From Paenibacillus sp. FSL K6-0276 (lineage in GTDB: Bacteria; Bacillota; Bacilli; Paenibacillales; Paenibacillaceae): DNA of 64,000 nt. The notes beneath the pieces were generated by a model, which made no database searches, was not told the DNA's origin, and saw only the letters and a program-made list of their open reading frames with translations. How positions within the stretch are numbered: position 1 is the stretch's first letter; every line of letters starts with the position of its first letter. The position numbers were made by a program, and so were the translations under genes. This document shows positions 52,887 through 61,920 of this stretch, one piece after another. The DNA is taken from positions 4,774,001 to 4,838,000 of the forward strand of contig NZ_CP150276.1 of NCBI RefSeq assembly GCF_037977235.1. The letters run 5' to 3'.

Positions 52887-53135
52887 AAAAAGCCGCCTCT
52901 ACCACCCATTTCAGGTACGCGGCAAGAGATTACGGCTTCTTCCTTTGATTACTTGGGGTTCAATCTCGTCTTCCGACTTTTTGGCTAACGCACAGGCTTC
53001 CAAAGGGCTCCCAGTCGCTAGTGCCGGGATACTTCTCCATACCCACGCCTTCTGTGATTGTCTCATTGCCTAAGCTCCTTGCATCGTGCGTGATATCTAT
53101 CTGCATTTAGTTTATCCAGCTCAAAGAGGCTCTAT
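52887..53135 (-). ncRNA. Structured RNA candidate ending in an intrinsic terminator
   Basis: Gene-free, GC-richer minus-strand stretch. A helix ATC-TT-GTGCGGATA / TATC-A-CGCACGAT opens it (53135-53085). GCAAGGAGCTTAGGC (53082-53068) pairs with GCCGTAATCTCTTGC (52936-52922) with small bulges, enclosing ~130 nt that contain a GGC-AC-TAGCG / CGTTAGCC helix. GCCGTAATCTCT is also one arm of the terminator AAGCCG...CGGCTTTTT (52938-52887), so helix and terminator exclude each other. It fits a riboswitch or a 6S-like RNA; family not identified. Confidence 0.55.
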
Positions 53136-53162
53136 CCGCACAAGATTCTTACTCACAGCTCA

Positions 53163-53211
53163 ACCAAGCATAAGGATAATGTATAACGTGAGACTTATAC
53201 GTTCATGTATT
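53163..53211 (+). repeat. ~100 bp double-palindrome repeat, copy 5 (internally deleted)
   Basis: ACCAAGCATA joined directly to AGGATAATGTATAACGTG and ACTTATAC; the central palindrome is missing. Its right end touches the T6 run of the dtd terminator. Confidence 0.75.
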
Positions 53212-53259
53212 AAAAAAGATGTCGAAAGTTAGCTCCGGCCAGAGCAATTTTCGACATCC
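53212..53259 (-). terminator. Intrinsic terminator of relA-dtd
   Basis: Minus-strand GATGTCGAAAA / TTTCGACATC with an inner GCTCTGGCCGGAGC stem and a T6 run, 10 bp after the dtd stop. Confidence 0.92.
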
Positions 53260-53268
53260 TCTATTTCG

Positions 53269-53712
53269 TTAACTACGGCTATCCAGAATGAGAGTGACTG
53301 GACCCCAATTGGTCAGCGACACATCCATCATCGCTCCAAATACGCCCGTCTCCACCTGAAGGCCTCCCGCTCTAAGCTCTTGGTTAAAATAATCATAAAG
53401 TCGCTCGGCCTCCGCAGGAGCTGCTGCTCCCATGAAATTCGGCCGTCTTCCCTTACGGCAATCCCCATATAAAGTAAACTGTGACACCGAAAGAATAGCT
53501 CCCTCAGAATCTGTGACACTATAGTTCATTTTACCAGCATCATCTTCAAAAATACGCAATCCAGCTATTTTATCCGCCAAATATTTGGCATCCTTCTCTG
53601 TATCTTCATGCGTAACGCCAACAAGCAGCATCAAGCCTTTCCCAATCTCTCCGGTCACTGTCTCATCCACGGTTACTTTGGCGTCCTTACAACGCTGTAC
53701 TACAACTCTCAT
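53269..53712 (-). CDS. dtd: D-aminoacyl-tRNA deacylase
   Basis: Hydrolyses D-aminoacyl-tRNA (and Gly mischarged on tRNA-Ala). 147 aa with the two family motifs LSVSQFTLYGD near 80 and TNWGPVTLIL at the C-terminus (the cross-subunit Gly-cisPro motif). ATG at 53712 with AAGGAG. 21 bp behind relA, as in B. subtilis. Confidence 0.96.
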   Translation of the reverse strand: MRVVVQRCKDAKVTVDETVTGEIGKGLMLLVGVTHEDTEKDAKYLADKIAGLRIFEDDAGKMNYSVTDSEGAILSVSQFTLYGDCRKGRRPNFMGAAAPAEAERLYDYFNQELRAGGLQVETGVFGAMMDVSLTNWGPVTLILDSRS

Positions 53713-53733
53713 CGCACTACTCCGCTCCTTGCC

Positions 53734-55914
53734 TTATTGCATGATCCGATTCACTGTATATACATCCTTGACTCGTTTCACTTTATCTACAACGGATTGC
53801 AGATGCTCCGTGTTACGGATCAGAATGGTCATATGAATCATGGCCATCTTATTCTTGTCAGAGCGCCCAGTGACCGCAGAAATGTTCGTTTTACTCTCGG
53901 ATACCGCCTGCAGCACTTCATTGAGTAGTCCATTACGATCATGACCTGTAATCTCAATATCCACACTGTAGTTTGCTTCCATCGTACCTTCCCATTCCAC
54001 TTCAATCACCCTTGCAGCTTCTTCTCCGTCCCCTTCACCTGGAATGTTAGGACAATCCTGACGATGCACAGATACGCCCCGGCCCCGTGTAACATACCCT
54101 ACAATGTCGTCACCCGGCACCGGATTACAACATCGTGCAAAACGGACAAGCAAATTTTCAATTCCTTTTACACTAACACCATTGGTAGGTTGATTACGTT
54201 TCTCGCCGGCAGACTTGATCTCCTTCATCTCTGAAGTGAGTTCTAAATGATTAGCGGCTTCTTCCTGCTCCTTGCGCAACTTCTCCGTCAAACGGGAAGC
54301 AATCTGCGAAGCGGTAATCCCACCAAACCCAACAGCAGATAACATATCCTCAACATCATTAAATGCGAATTTCTTCGCGGCTTCTAATAATTTCTCATCG
54401 GAAATCCACTCGGAAACCTCGACATTCAGACGCTTCAGCTCACGTTCAATCGCTTCGCGACCTTTTTCGACATTTTCCTCACGTTTTTCTTTTTTGAACC
54501 ATTGCTTAATTTTACTTCGCGCATGGGAGGATTGGGCAATCTTGAGCCAGTCGCGGCTTGGTCCGTAAGAATGCTTCGACGTCAGAATCTCTACAATATC
54601 GCCCGTCTTCAGCTTGTGATCCAGCGGTACGATCCGCCCGTTCACCTTAGAACCAATCGTGCGATTACCCACTTCCGTATGAATACGGAAAGCGAAATCA
54701 AGTGGAACAGAGCCCGCAGGAAGCTCAATAACTTCACCTTTAGGCGTAAACACGAACACGAGGTCCGAGAAAAAATCCATTTTGAGTGATTTTACGAACT
54801 CTTCGGCATCCTTGGCCTCATGCTGCAGCTCCAATATTTCGCGAAAAAAAGGCATCCGATTCTCCGGATTGACATTATTGCTGGTTCCTTCTTTGTACGC
54901 CCAGTGTGCTGCTATCCCGAATTCAGCTGTACGATGCATTTCCCAAGTGCGAATTTGCACTTCGGTTGGCTCTCCGCCAGGACCTACCACTGTAGTATGC
55001 AAAGATTGATACATATTGGCTTTGGGCATAGCTATATAATCTTTGAATCGGCCTGGCATTGGCTTCCAAAGGGTATGAATAATTCCGAGGGTTGCATAAC
55101 AATCCTTGATATTATCCACAATGATGCGGATGGCCAGCAGGTCATAGATCTCATTAAACTGTTTGTTTTTCGTACTCATTTTGTTATAGACACTGTAGAT
55201 ATGCTTCGGACGACCCGAAAGGTCGCCTTCAATGCCCATTTCATCCAGCTTGGCACGAATACGGCCAATTACACTGTCGATAAATTGCTCACGTTCTGCC
55301 CGCTTCTTATGTACCAGATTAGCAATGCGATAATACTGCTGCGGATTCAAGTAACGAAGCGCAATATCCTCCATCTCCCATTTGATCGCGGAAATCCCCA
55401 ACCGGTCGGCGACAGGACAGAAAATCTCCAACGTCTCATAGGAAATACGACGCTGGCTTTCTTCAGATTGGTACTTTAGTGTTCGCATATTATGCAGGCG
55501 ATCCGCTAGTTTAATAACAATGACCCGAATATCCTGAGCCATTGCAATAAACATCTTACGGTAATTCTCATTCTGCTGCTCTTCCTTTGAGCGAAAACGG
55601 ATGCGTTCCAGCTTGGTTAAGCCGTCGACAAGCATCGCGCAGGTATCGCCAAATTTCGCGCGGATTTGTTCCAATGAGACCGTCGTATCTTCCACAACAT
55701 CATGCAAAAGCGCCGCAACAATAGATATAACATCCATTTGCATATTGACGACAATATCTGCCACCGCCAGCGGATGCAGAATGTATGGCTCCCCCGACTT
55801 GCGGATCTGCCCGTGATGAGCCTGATCGGCAAATTCATAAGCTTCCCGGATGCGGAGAAGATCTTTATCTTTTATATAGGCGCCAGCCTTATCAATTAAT
55901 CGCTCTATGCCCAT
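53734..55914 (-). CDS. relA: Bifunctional (p)ppGpp synthetase/hydrolase RelA (Rsh)
   Basis: Makes and degrades the alarmone (p)ppGpp. 726 aa: HD hydrolase domain (about 25-180, ILHPLAVADIV and LLHDVVEDT), synthetase domain (about 230-345, DLLAIRIIVDNIKDCYATLG), TGS domain near 390-450 (VFTPKGEVIELPAGSVPLDF), conserved Cys region RCCNPVPGDDIVGYVTRGRG, and a C-terminal ACT domain. The ATG at 55914 gives the family N-terminus GIERLIDKA; the frame is open to 55983 without support. Start site binding sequence is weak. Confidence 0.95.
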   Translation of the reverse strand: MGIERLIDKAGAYIKDKDLLRIREAYEFADQAHHGQIRKSGEPYILHPLAVADIVVNMQMDVISIVAALLHDVVEDTTVSLEQIRAKFGDTCAMLVDGLTKLERIRFRSKEEQQNENYRKMFIAMAQDIRVIVIKLADRLHNMRTLKYQSEESQRRISYETLEIFCPVADRLGISAIKWEMEDIALRYLNPQQYYRIANLVHKKRAEREQFIDSVIGRIRAKLDEMGIEGDLSGRPKHIYSVYNKMSTKNKQFNEIYDLLAIRIIVDNIKDCYATLGIIHTLWKPMPGRFKDYIAMPKANMYQSLHTTVVGPGGEPTEVQIRTWEMHRTAEFGIAAHWAYKEGTSNNVNPENRMPFFREILELQHEAKDAEEFVKSLKMDFFSDLVFVFTPKGEVIELPAGSVPLDFAFRIHTEVGNRTIGSKVNGRIVPLDHKLKTGDIVEILTSKHSYGPSRDWLKIAQSSHARSKIKQWFKKEKREENVEKGREAIERELKRLNVEVSEWISDEKLLEAAKKFAFNDVEDMLSAVGFGGITASQIASRLTEKLRKEQEEAANHLELTSEMKEIKSAGEKRNQPTNGVSVKGIENLLVRFARCCNPVPGDDIVGYVTRGRGVSVHRQDCPNIPGEGDGEEAARVIEVEWEGTMEANYSVDIEITGHDRNGLLNEVLQAVSESKTNISAVTGRSDKNKMAMIHMTILIRNTEHLQSVVDKVKRVKDVYTVNRIMQ

Positions 55915-56131
55915 TCTCGTCGTATCCGTTTCCTTTCTATAATAAAATGAACCCGCAATAGTTCTAGAATCTGCAGGTTCCAATCATTTCGCAAGCAACT
56001 TACGCTCTTGTTCAAAGTTGTCTATAATTATGACGCTTACGAAGGATTACGTCAACACTTGCCATCTCATGGTATTTCATAAGTAAAAGTTATGAAAATC
56101 GGACAAATTAATAACACTTGTGAAAATGTTG

Positions 56132-56160
56132 TTGTAAAAATGTCCAGTTCTATTTAATCT
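56132..56160 (+). promoter_or_regulatory. Candidate promoter of the uracil permease gene
   Basis: TTGTAA (56132-56137), 17 bases, TAATCT (56155-56160), 60 bp before the start codon. Confidence 0.5.
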
Positions 56161-56220
56161 AGTAAAGGCGGATTTTCGCTGAACAACATAATATCCGATA
56201 AGAAAGAGGAGTGAACTCCA

Positions 56221-57534
56221 TTGCAACGCGAAATTCAAGTTAATGAAAAACTTCCATGGGGCCCGGGTTTTCTATTAAGCCTTCAGCATTTGTTTGCCAT
56301 GTTTGGCAGTACAGTACTAGTACCTAACTTATTCGGGGTCGACCCTGGCATGATCTTGCTGATGAATGGTGTCGGCACGCTACTGTACATCTGGATTTGC
56401 CGTGGTAAAATCCCTGCGTACCTTGGCTCCAGCTTTGCATTCATCGCACCAGTTTTGTCAGTGCTTGCCGATCATAAAGATGATCATATGAAGGGATACT
56501 CGCTTGCTTTAGGTGCTTTTATCATCACGGGTATTATCTTTGTGCTCGTAGCATTGATCATCCGTTATGCAGGAACAAAATGGATTGATGTTGTCTTCCC
56601 TCCAGCAGTAATGGGTGCTATCGTTGCAACGATCGGACTTGAACTTGTGCCTGTTGCCGCGCGGATGGCAGGACTTATTGCTCCTGAAGGTGTTGCAGTT
56701 GCAGACTGGACTCCAGACGGCAAAGCGATCACGCTTTCTATGGTGACACTGGGTGTAACCGTAATTGGAGCTGTACTCTTCCGCGGTTTCCCAAAAATCA
56801 TTCACATCCTCATCGGTATCGTCACTGGTTATGGTTTAGCTTATATTATGAAAATGGTGGATACCGCGGCTATATCCAATGCGAAATTTTTAGCACACCC
56901 TACCATTGTTACTCCTTCTTTTGATTGGAATGTAATCCTGACTATCATCCCAGTATCGCTAGTAGTAATCGTTGAACATATTGGACACTTACTTGTAACT
57001 AGCAATATTGTCGGCAGGGATCTGGCAAAAGATCCTGGGCTTGATCGCTCCCTGATGGGTAACGGGATATCTACAATTATCTCCGGTTTTATCGGTTCTA
57101 CTCCAAATACTACCTACGGTGAGAATATCGGGGTTATGGCGTTAACTAAAGTTTATTCTGTATATGTGATCGGTGGCGCAGCAGTGATTGCAATTTTGCT
57201 TTCGTTCTCCGGTACCTTCTCCTCCGTTATCGCTAACATCCCTACACCTGTAATGGGTGGTGTATCACTGCTGTTGTTCGGTGTAATTGCCGCATCCGGC
57301 CTACGTATCTTCGTTGAGCAAAAAGTTGATTTTTCCAAGGCTACTAACATGATCATGGCTACCTTAGTGCTCGTTGTCGGAATTAGTGGTACAACCCTCA
57401 CTATGGGCAACATTAAGCTAAGCGGTATGGCACTAGCTACGATTGTTGGTATCGTTCTAGCCTTGTTCTTCAAACTCATTGAAGTTCTTGGGCTGTCCAA
57501 TGAAGATGGAGAAAGCGATAAAGCAGCTCACTAA
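56221..57534 (+). CDS. uraA: Uracil permease (NCS2, UraA/PyrP type)
   Basis: Proton-coupled uracil importer. 437 aa, about 14 membrane segments: WGPGFLLSLQHLFAMFGSTV, GKIPAYLGSSFAFIAPV, the substrate-binding EHIGHLLVTSNIVGRDL (Glu of TM8) and STPNTTYGENIGVMALTKV (second conserved Glu of TM10). TTG start at 56221 with GAGGAG; no ATG matches the conserved start. The ribosome binding site lies in a GGAGT-GA-ACTCC palindrome. No PyrR attenuator is evident. It lies between relA and apt on the opposite strand. Confidence 0.93.
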   Translation: MQREIQVNEKLPWGPGFLLSLQHLFAMFGSTVLVPNLFGVDPGMILLMNGVGTLLYIWICRGKIPAYLGSSFAFIAPVLSVLADHKDDHMKGYSLALGAFIITGIIFVLVALIIRYAGTKWIDVVFPPAVMGAIVATIGLELVPVAARMAGLIAPEGVAVADWTPDGKAITLSMVTLGVTVIGAVLFRGFPKIIHILIGIVTGYGLAYIMKMVDTAAISNAKFLAHPTIVTPSFDWNVILTIIPVSLVVIVEHIGHLLVTSNIVGRDLAKDPGLDRSLMGNGISTIISGFIGSTPNTTYGENIGVMALTKVYSVYVIGGAAVIAILLSFSGTFSSVIANIPTPVMGGVSLLLFGVIAASGLRIFVEQKVDFSKATNMIMATLVLVVGISGTTLTMGNIKLSGMALATIVGIVLALFFKLIEVLGLSNEDGESDKAAH

Positions 57535-57550
57535 TTTGTTTTAGAAGTTC

Positions 57551-57595
57551 AAAAGGCTGCTCCAGATCCATTTATGGATTGGGCAGTCTTTTTTA
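57551..57595 (+). terminator. Intrinsic terminator of uraA
   Basis: AAGGCTGCTCCA / TGGGCAGTCTT with GATCCATTTATGGAT as inner hairpin and a T6 run. Confidence 0.85.
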
Positions 57596-57636
57596 TTAGG
57601 ATTCTCCATCCGCTAAGCATTCTTCAGGTCAGAAAT

Positions 57637-57680
57637 GCAAAACAGCAACTCTCCGCCAATAGTGACAGAGAATTGCTGTT
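57637..57680 (-). terminator. Intrinsic terminator of apt
   Basis: Minus-strand AACAGCAATTCTCT / GGAGAGTTGCTGTT followed by TTGC; 70 bp after the apt stop. Confidence 0.75.
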
Positions 57681-57751
57681 GTTTGCACTTTTCAACATAA
57701 ATCGATACATAAATCCCCATTTATTTCCCGGGAAAAGACACGCTTATCGTA

Positions 57752-58270
57752 TTAATCTTCGTAGTTAACCAGAGTAATAACTTCAATTCCGGATAGCTTA
57801 TTACGTCCAGCAAGCTCAACCAATTCAATCAGAAAAGCTGCGCCTACGACTTTACCGCCAAGCTGTTCCACAAGGTTAACCGAAGTAGCTATAGTGCCTC
57901 CTGTTGCTAACAAATCATCAGCAATCAATACATTTTGTCCAGGCTTAATGGCATCCGTGTGAACAGCAAGTGTGTCCTTACCATATTCAAGATCATACCC
58001 AACCTCGATCGTCTCATATGGCAGTTTTCCGCTCTTACGAATCGGTACAAAACCTACTCCCAAAGCATAAGCAAGAGGTGCGCCAACTACAAAACCACGT
58101 GCTTCCGGTCCAGCAATTACGTCAATTTCTAAGTGCGATACGAGAGATTTCAGTGCATCAATCGCCTGGCGATAAGCATCACCGTCTTTGAGCAAAGTGG
58201 TGATATCTTTAAAACTAATACCCTCTTTTGGGAAATCAGGAATCACGCGAATACTATCTTTAAAATCCAT
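57752..58270 (-). CDS. apt: Adenine phosphoribosyltransferase
   Basis: Purine salvage: adenine + PRPP to AMP. 172 aa: IRVIPDFPKEGISFKDIT, GPEARGFVVGAPLAYAL, the PRPP loop NVLIADDLLATGGTIATSVNL. The ATG at 58270 has AGGAG at 9 bases; the ATG at 58279 overlaps the site. Between recJ and relA as in B. subtilis. The ribosome binding site belongs to a repeat also found before gpr. Confidence 0.97.
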   Translation of the reverse strand: MDFKDSIRVIPDFPKEGISFKDITTLLKDGDAYRQAIDALKSLVSHLEIDVIAGPEARGFVVGAPLAYALGVGFVPIRKSGKLPYETIEVGYDLEYGKDTLAVHTDAIKPGQNVLIADDLLATGGTIATSVNLVEQLGGKVVGAAFLIELVELAGRNKLSGIEVITLVNYED

Positions 58271-58278
58271 ATTTTTCA

Positions 58279-58346
58279 TCTCCTAAAAGTTTTGTTAGCG
58301 TATGCTTCAGTGAATTCGGATCGACAAAACTTGCTTCGTAAGCTAC
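58279..58346 (-). repeat. Repeat carrying the ribosome binding site of apt
   Basis: Minus strand ends GAAGCATACGCTAACAAAAC then TTTTAGGAG, with AAGTTTTGTCGA and AATTCA further upstream. Same order of blocks as at 9203-9279. Confidence 0.65.
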
Positions 58347-58361
58347 CTCATACCTGGATAA

Positions 58362-60764
58362 TTACGATACGCCTAAACGGCGCGATAACATCCAGTCCTG
58401 TAACTCAGACAAGCTACCCTCCATGAAGTACTGCTCCATTTCCGCCATCTGCCCCAGTCTGACAAAATGACGTGATGCTGTAAGGCTCTTAGCTGCGGGC
58501 TGCGTAATGAAGGTCACACTTCCCTGACTTCTTTCGATAAAATCAAGCTCCTCGAACACATCCAGCATTTTACTAAGCATACGAATACTTAACGAGGATT
58601 GTCGGCTTAGCCGCAGCAGCACTTCATGCTCAGGCGTTGCAACAGAAGTGATCGAAGCCAGCAGTTTATAAAGTATTTTAAAATGATCCCGTGTCGGAAT
58701 AATAAGCCGTTCCCGGCCATCCTTTATAGAATGCAATAGCGCAATATTATCAGCATTAGGAAAAGCCTTTAGTACCGCATCAAGTTGTTCAGGAGTCTCC
58801 GGCATATCCAATAGACATAACAGAGAGACATGTCCTGATTCCTGAAGCAAGTCATCCTTATTAGCGGCGCTGATGCCATCAACGTTATCATATACCCAGA
58901 AGGACATTCCTATCAATTCACTCTGTAGAGACATACGTCCACTCTGAAACACTGCTGCGGCACGGTATGGACTGACACCGCTATAGGGAAGCAGCAACTC
59001 TCTAATATGCGTAGCTTGCCGTACGGCGTCAGCAGCACCACGAAGATCAAACAACTGAGCATCTGGTACAGATAAATCCTGTAGCATCAACTGTGGTTTC
59101 CGCGAGCCATTCCACTCGTTGATCGACAATTCAGCCAACACATTGATCGTGGTGCCCACAGGGAGCAGCTTAGCCATATCCCCTTTACCAAAAGCTAAGG
59201 CTTCAATCGTGCTCTTACCCTGCTGCAATACGATCTTCAAGTGTTTTCCTTCTTGCCCCATGGTACGTGTCTCTTTCACTGTAGCCCCGCGAATGATAAA
59301 CTTTGGCAATGGATTTGACATCCCGAAAGGCGCAAGCCTTTCTAGTTCAATCGCGGTCTGAAGGGACAAATCAGAGATCGACACTTCTGCATCAGCAGAA
59401 GTAACAGGAACGAAATGCTCCGGTGTCAGCACACCTGCGGCGTATTCATTTAATGCCGCAGCGAAGGCTTCTAAACCATCCCGATGCAGACTCATTCCCG
59501 CGGCAGCCGGATGACCGCCGAAATGATCCATTAAGTTAGAACAAGAGGATAAAGCCGCATATATATCAAGCCCAGGAATGGAGCGGGCAGAGCCCTTGCA
59601 CATTCCGGTCTCTGGATGAATATCCAGAATGATCACCGGTCGATAGTAACGCTCTAGCAGTTTGGAAGCCACTATACCTACCACACCCACATTCCAGCCT
59701 TGTTCAGCAAGGACAATGATGTCTGGGATCTCTCCGCCGCGCGTCATCTGCTCCAGTTTTGCAGTCGCCTCTACTACAATTCTTTCTACGACCAATTGGC
59801 GTTCTTTATTAAGCAGATCAAGTTCCCCAGACAGTTGCTCTGCCTCATCAGCGTGTTCGGTTGTAAGCAAAGCCACAGCCCGGCCAGCATGATCCAAACG
59901 ACCACTGGCATTGATACGAGGTGCCATACCAAAGGCGATATTAACCGCACTCACAGTACTCATGGTCACCCCGCTGACACCGAGTAAAGCACGAATACCA
60001 GAGAATCGAGAATTTCGCATACTGGCTAAACCGTTTCGAACAATCTCGCGATTCTCACCCAGCAGCGGCATTAAATCCGCTACAGTACCGATTGCAGCTA
60101 TTTCTGCCCATTCCTTGGGAGTCTCCTCCCCCAACATAGCCTGGGCAAGCTTATAAGCTACACCTACACCGGCCAATCCTTTAAACGGGTAAGGGCAGTC
60201 GGGTAGCTTGGGATTAATCAGCGTATAAGCCTCTGGCAGAAGCTCTGGTGGCTCATGGTGATCCGTTACGATCACATCGATTCCCAGTTCATTAGCGTAG
60301 GCAATCTGATGATAGGCGCTAATGCCAGTATCCACAGTAATGATCAAGGATACACCCTGCTGTAGAGCCCAATCCAATGCATGATTATGCAGCCCGTAGC
60401 CCTCGTTAGAACGGTGCGGGATATAAATATCAAAGGAAGCGCCCAAGTAACGCAGCAAATGAATCATTAGTGCTGTACTAGACACACCATCGGCATCGTA
60501 ATCACCGTAAATAAGCATATGTTCTTCTTCTTTTAAAGCCTTTCTAATTCTAGGAACCGCTTCGGCCATTCCTTTTAGAAGGAACGGATCATGCGGAGCT
60601 TCCACACCGCCATCCATGAATGATAGAGCCTCATGTGGCGTATTCATTCCTCTAGTCACTAATAGTGAGGATAAGAGCGGAGAAATAGAAAGGCTCCGGG
60701 CCATATCCCTTACGATGTCGGGATCGGCTGCCGGAGATTGCCATCTTGTTTTTGAATAAAGCAA
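58362..60764 (-). CDS. recJ: Single-stranded-DNA-specific exonuclease RecJ
   Basis: 5'-3' ssDNA exonuclease in recombination and repair. 800 aa: DHH phosphoesterase motifs LIYGDYDADGVSSTALM, VDTGISAY and VIVTDHHEPPE, DHHA1 region with GGHPAAAGMSLHRDGLEAF, an OB fold (about 460-565) and a Firmicutes C-terminal extension (about 570-800). TTG start at 60764 behind AAAGGTGA. Between the CDF-like gene and apt. Confidence 0.96.
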   Translation of the reverse strand: MLYSKTRWQSPAADPDIVRDMARSLSISPLLSSLLVTRGMNTPHEALSFMDGGVEAPHDPFLLKGMAEAVPRIRKALKEEEHMLIYGDYDADGVSSTALMIHLLRYLGASFDIYIPHRSNEGYGLHNHALDWALQQGVSLIITVDTGISAYHQIAYANELGIDVIVTDHHEPPELLPEAYTLINPKLPDCPYPFKGLAGVGVAYKLAQAMLGEETPKEWAEIAAIGTVADLMPLLGENREIVRNGLASMRNSRFSGIRALLGVSGVTMSTVSAVNIAFGMAPRINASGRLDHAGRAVALLTTEHADEAEQLSGELDLLNKERQLVVERIVVEATAKLEQMTRGGEIPDIIVLAEQGWNVGVVGIVASKLLERYYRPVIILDIHPETGMCKGSARSIPGLDIYAALSSCSNLMDHFGGHPAAAGMSLHRDGLEAFAAALNEYAAGVLTPEHFVPVTSADAEVSISDLSLQTAIELERLAPFGMSNPLPKFIIRGATVKETRTMGQEGKHLKIVLQQGKSTIEALAFGKGDMAKLLPVGTTINVLAELSINEWNGSRKPQLMLQDLSVPDAQLFDLRGAADAVRQATHIRELLLPYSGVSPYRAAAVFQSGRMSLQSELIGMSFWVYDNVDGISAANKDDLLQESGHVSLLCLLDMPETPEQLDAVLKAFPNADNIALLHSIKDGRERLIIPTRDHFKILYKLLASITSVATPEHEVLLRLSRQSSLSIRMLSKMLDVFEELDFIERSQGSVTFITQPAAKSLTASRHFVRLGQMAEMEQYFMEGSLSELQDWMLSRRLGVS

Positions 60765-60793
60765 TAGAGTTCACCTTTCTCTCACCTTGCGAA

Positions 60794-61744
60794 CTACTGA
60801 AGCAACGTTGGAATATCATTATCCACCAATTCATAATTACTTTTGTATGGATAACCGGGATCATAAGGAACTACGTCCATATGCACCTCACCAACATGAA
60901 CAAACCGGTGCTGTAGCAGCTTTCTTGCGCATTCCGAAATATCCTGTGCTTCCATCACCGTAATACGCGGATTTACACTGATCTTAATTTGCAGATTCAC
61001 AAAATTGCCTTGCTCAAGCGCCTTCAAATGTTCTACACGAATAACTCCGTGAACACGTTGTACGGTTTCAATAAAATTAGCTGCCTCTTCAGAAGGAAGC
61101 TCCTGCGCATTCTTACCACTGACAGTACTAACAATGAGTATATAGCCTTTACGAAGAATTAAGCATCCTGTTAAAAGTGCGGCAATAGGGTCCATATAGA
61201 GTAGAGGATGCCAATAGGTACCACCCATTGATAACGATATCCCAACTAATACTGTGATAGAAGTATACAAACTGAAACGATGACTATTGGCATAAGCAGC
61301 ATGACTGCCATCACCTATTTTTTTAAAGTACCGATATTGATATTGAAATACAGCTTCTTTAAATACAATAGATAGTAAGACAGTTACAAGTGCGAGTTCT
61401 CCGTGAGTTGATGACTGTCCCTCAGTTAAGTCTCGGATTGCAGAGAAGGCGATCTGCAGCCCCCCCATAAGAATCAATACCGAAAAAAGTATTGCTAGAA
61501 GCGGTTCCTTATTGCCCCGCCGGTCTTCCATCCGGTGCTTGCTCTTTCTGCCCTGTTCAGAGCGCCACGGAAGAATATCCGCCAGTTTGGCCGCAGCATC
61601 TGCTCCGGAATATAAAGCATCGCCCATTAATGCCTTGCTACCTGAAATATAGCCAAAACTCCCCTTAGCTACTGCCAAAGTAACATCGCTGATGATCCCT
61701 GTCCAAGCAACCGTCTTGCTTTGCGGTGATCGTTCTTTATTCAT
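60794..61744 (-). CDS. Cation diffusion facilitator-like protein with altered metal site
   Basis: 316 aa. Layout of CDF efflux proteins: six membrane segments (about 12-200) and a cytoplasmic ferredoxin-like domain (about 215-300, VNLQIKISVNPRITVMEAQD). In TM2 the usual D-x2-H-S-x2-D reads DALYSGAD, with Tyr in place of the metal His. In TM5 the usual HxxxD reads SHRFS, with no Asp. So the transport-site ligands seem to be partly lost. GGAGGG before ATG 61744. Sits where B. subtilis has yrvC-yrvD, between secF and recJ. Confidence 0.82.
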   Translation of the reverse strand: MNKERSPQSKTVAWTGIISDVTLAVAKGSFGYISGSKALMGDALYSGADAAAKLADILPWRSEQGRKSKHRMEDRRGNKEPLLAILFSVLILMGGLQIAFSAIRDLTEGQSSTHGELALVTVLLSIVFKEAVFQYQYRYFKKIGDGSHAAYANSHRFSLYTSITVLVGISLSMGGTYWHPLLYMDPIAALLTGCLILRKGYILIVSTVSGKNAQELPSEEAANFIETVQRVHGVIRVEHLKALEQGNFVNLQIKISVNPRITVMEAQDISECARKLLQHRFVHVGEVHMDVVPYDPGYPYKSNYELVDNDIPTLLQ

Positions 61745-61816
61745 ACGAGGCCCTCCTTACCACTAGCAAGTAATCTCATGATGATACAATACACATGACA
61801 TACAACCCCAAAGATT

Positions 61817-61850
61817 TCGAAAGCCGCGTCGCATTTGACGCGGCTTTCTT
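61817..61850 (-). terminator. Intrinsic terminator of secD-secF
   Basis: GAAAGCCGCGTC / GACGCGGCTTTC, a perfect 12-bp stem with a 6-base loop; a moderate T-run follows on the minus strand. Confidence 0.85.
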
Positions 61851-61920
61851 AAAATATAAGAAAATTATAAATTTGATGCTTTTTTTATTAAAGTACAGCC
61901 ATGTTGTTGCTCTTGAGACA

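Noticed and set aside
52920..53080. Cobalamin riboswitch
   Set aside because: AGTCGGAAGAC recalls the B12 box, but the following bases do not match and the upstream conserved core of the cobalamin aptamer is missing.
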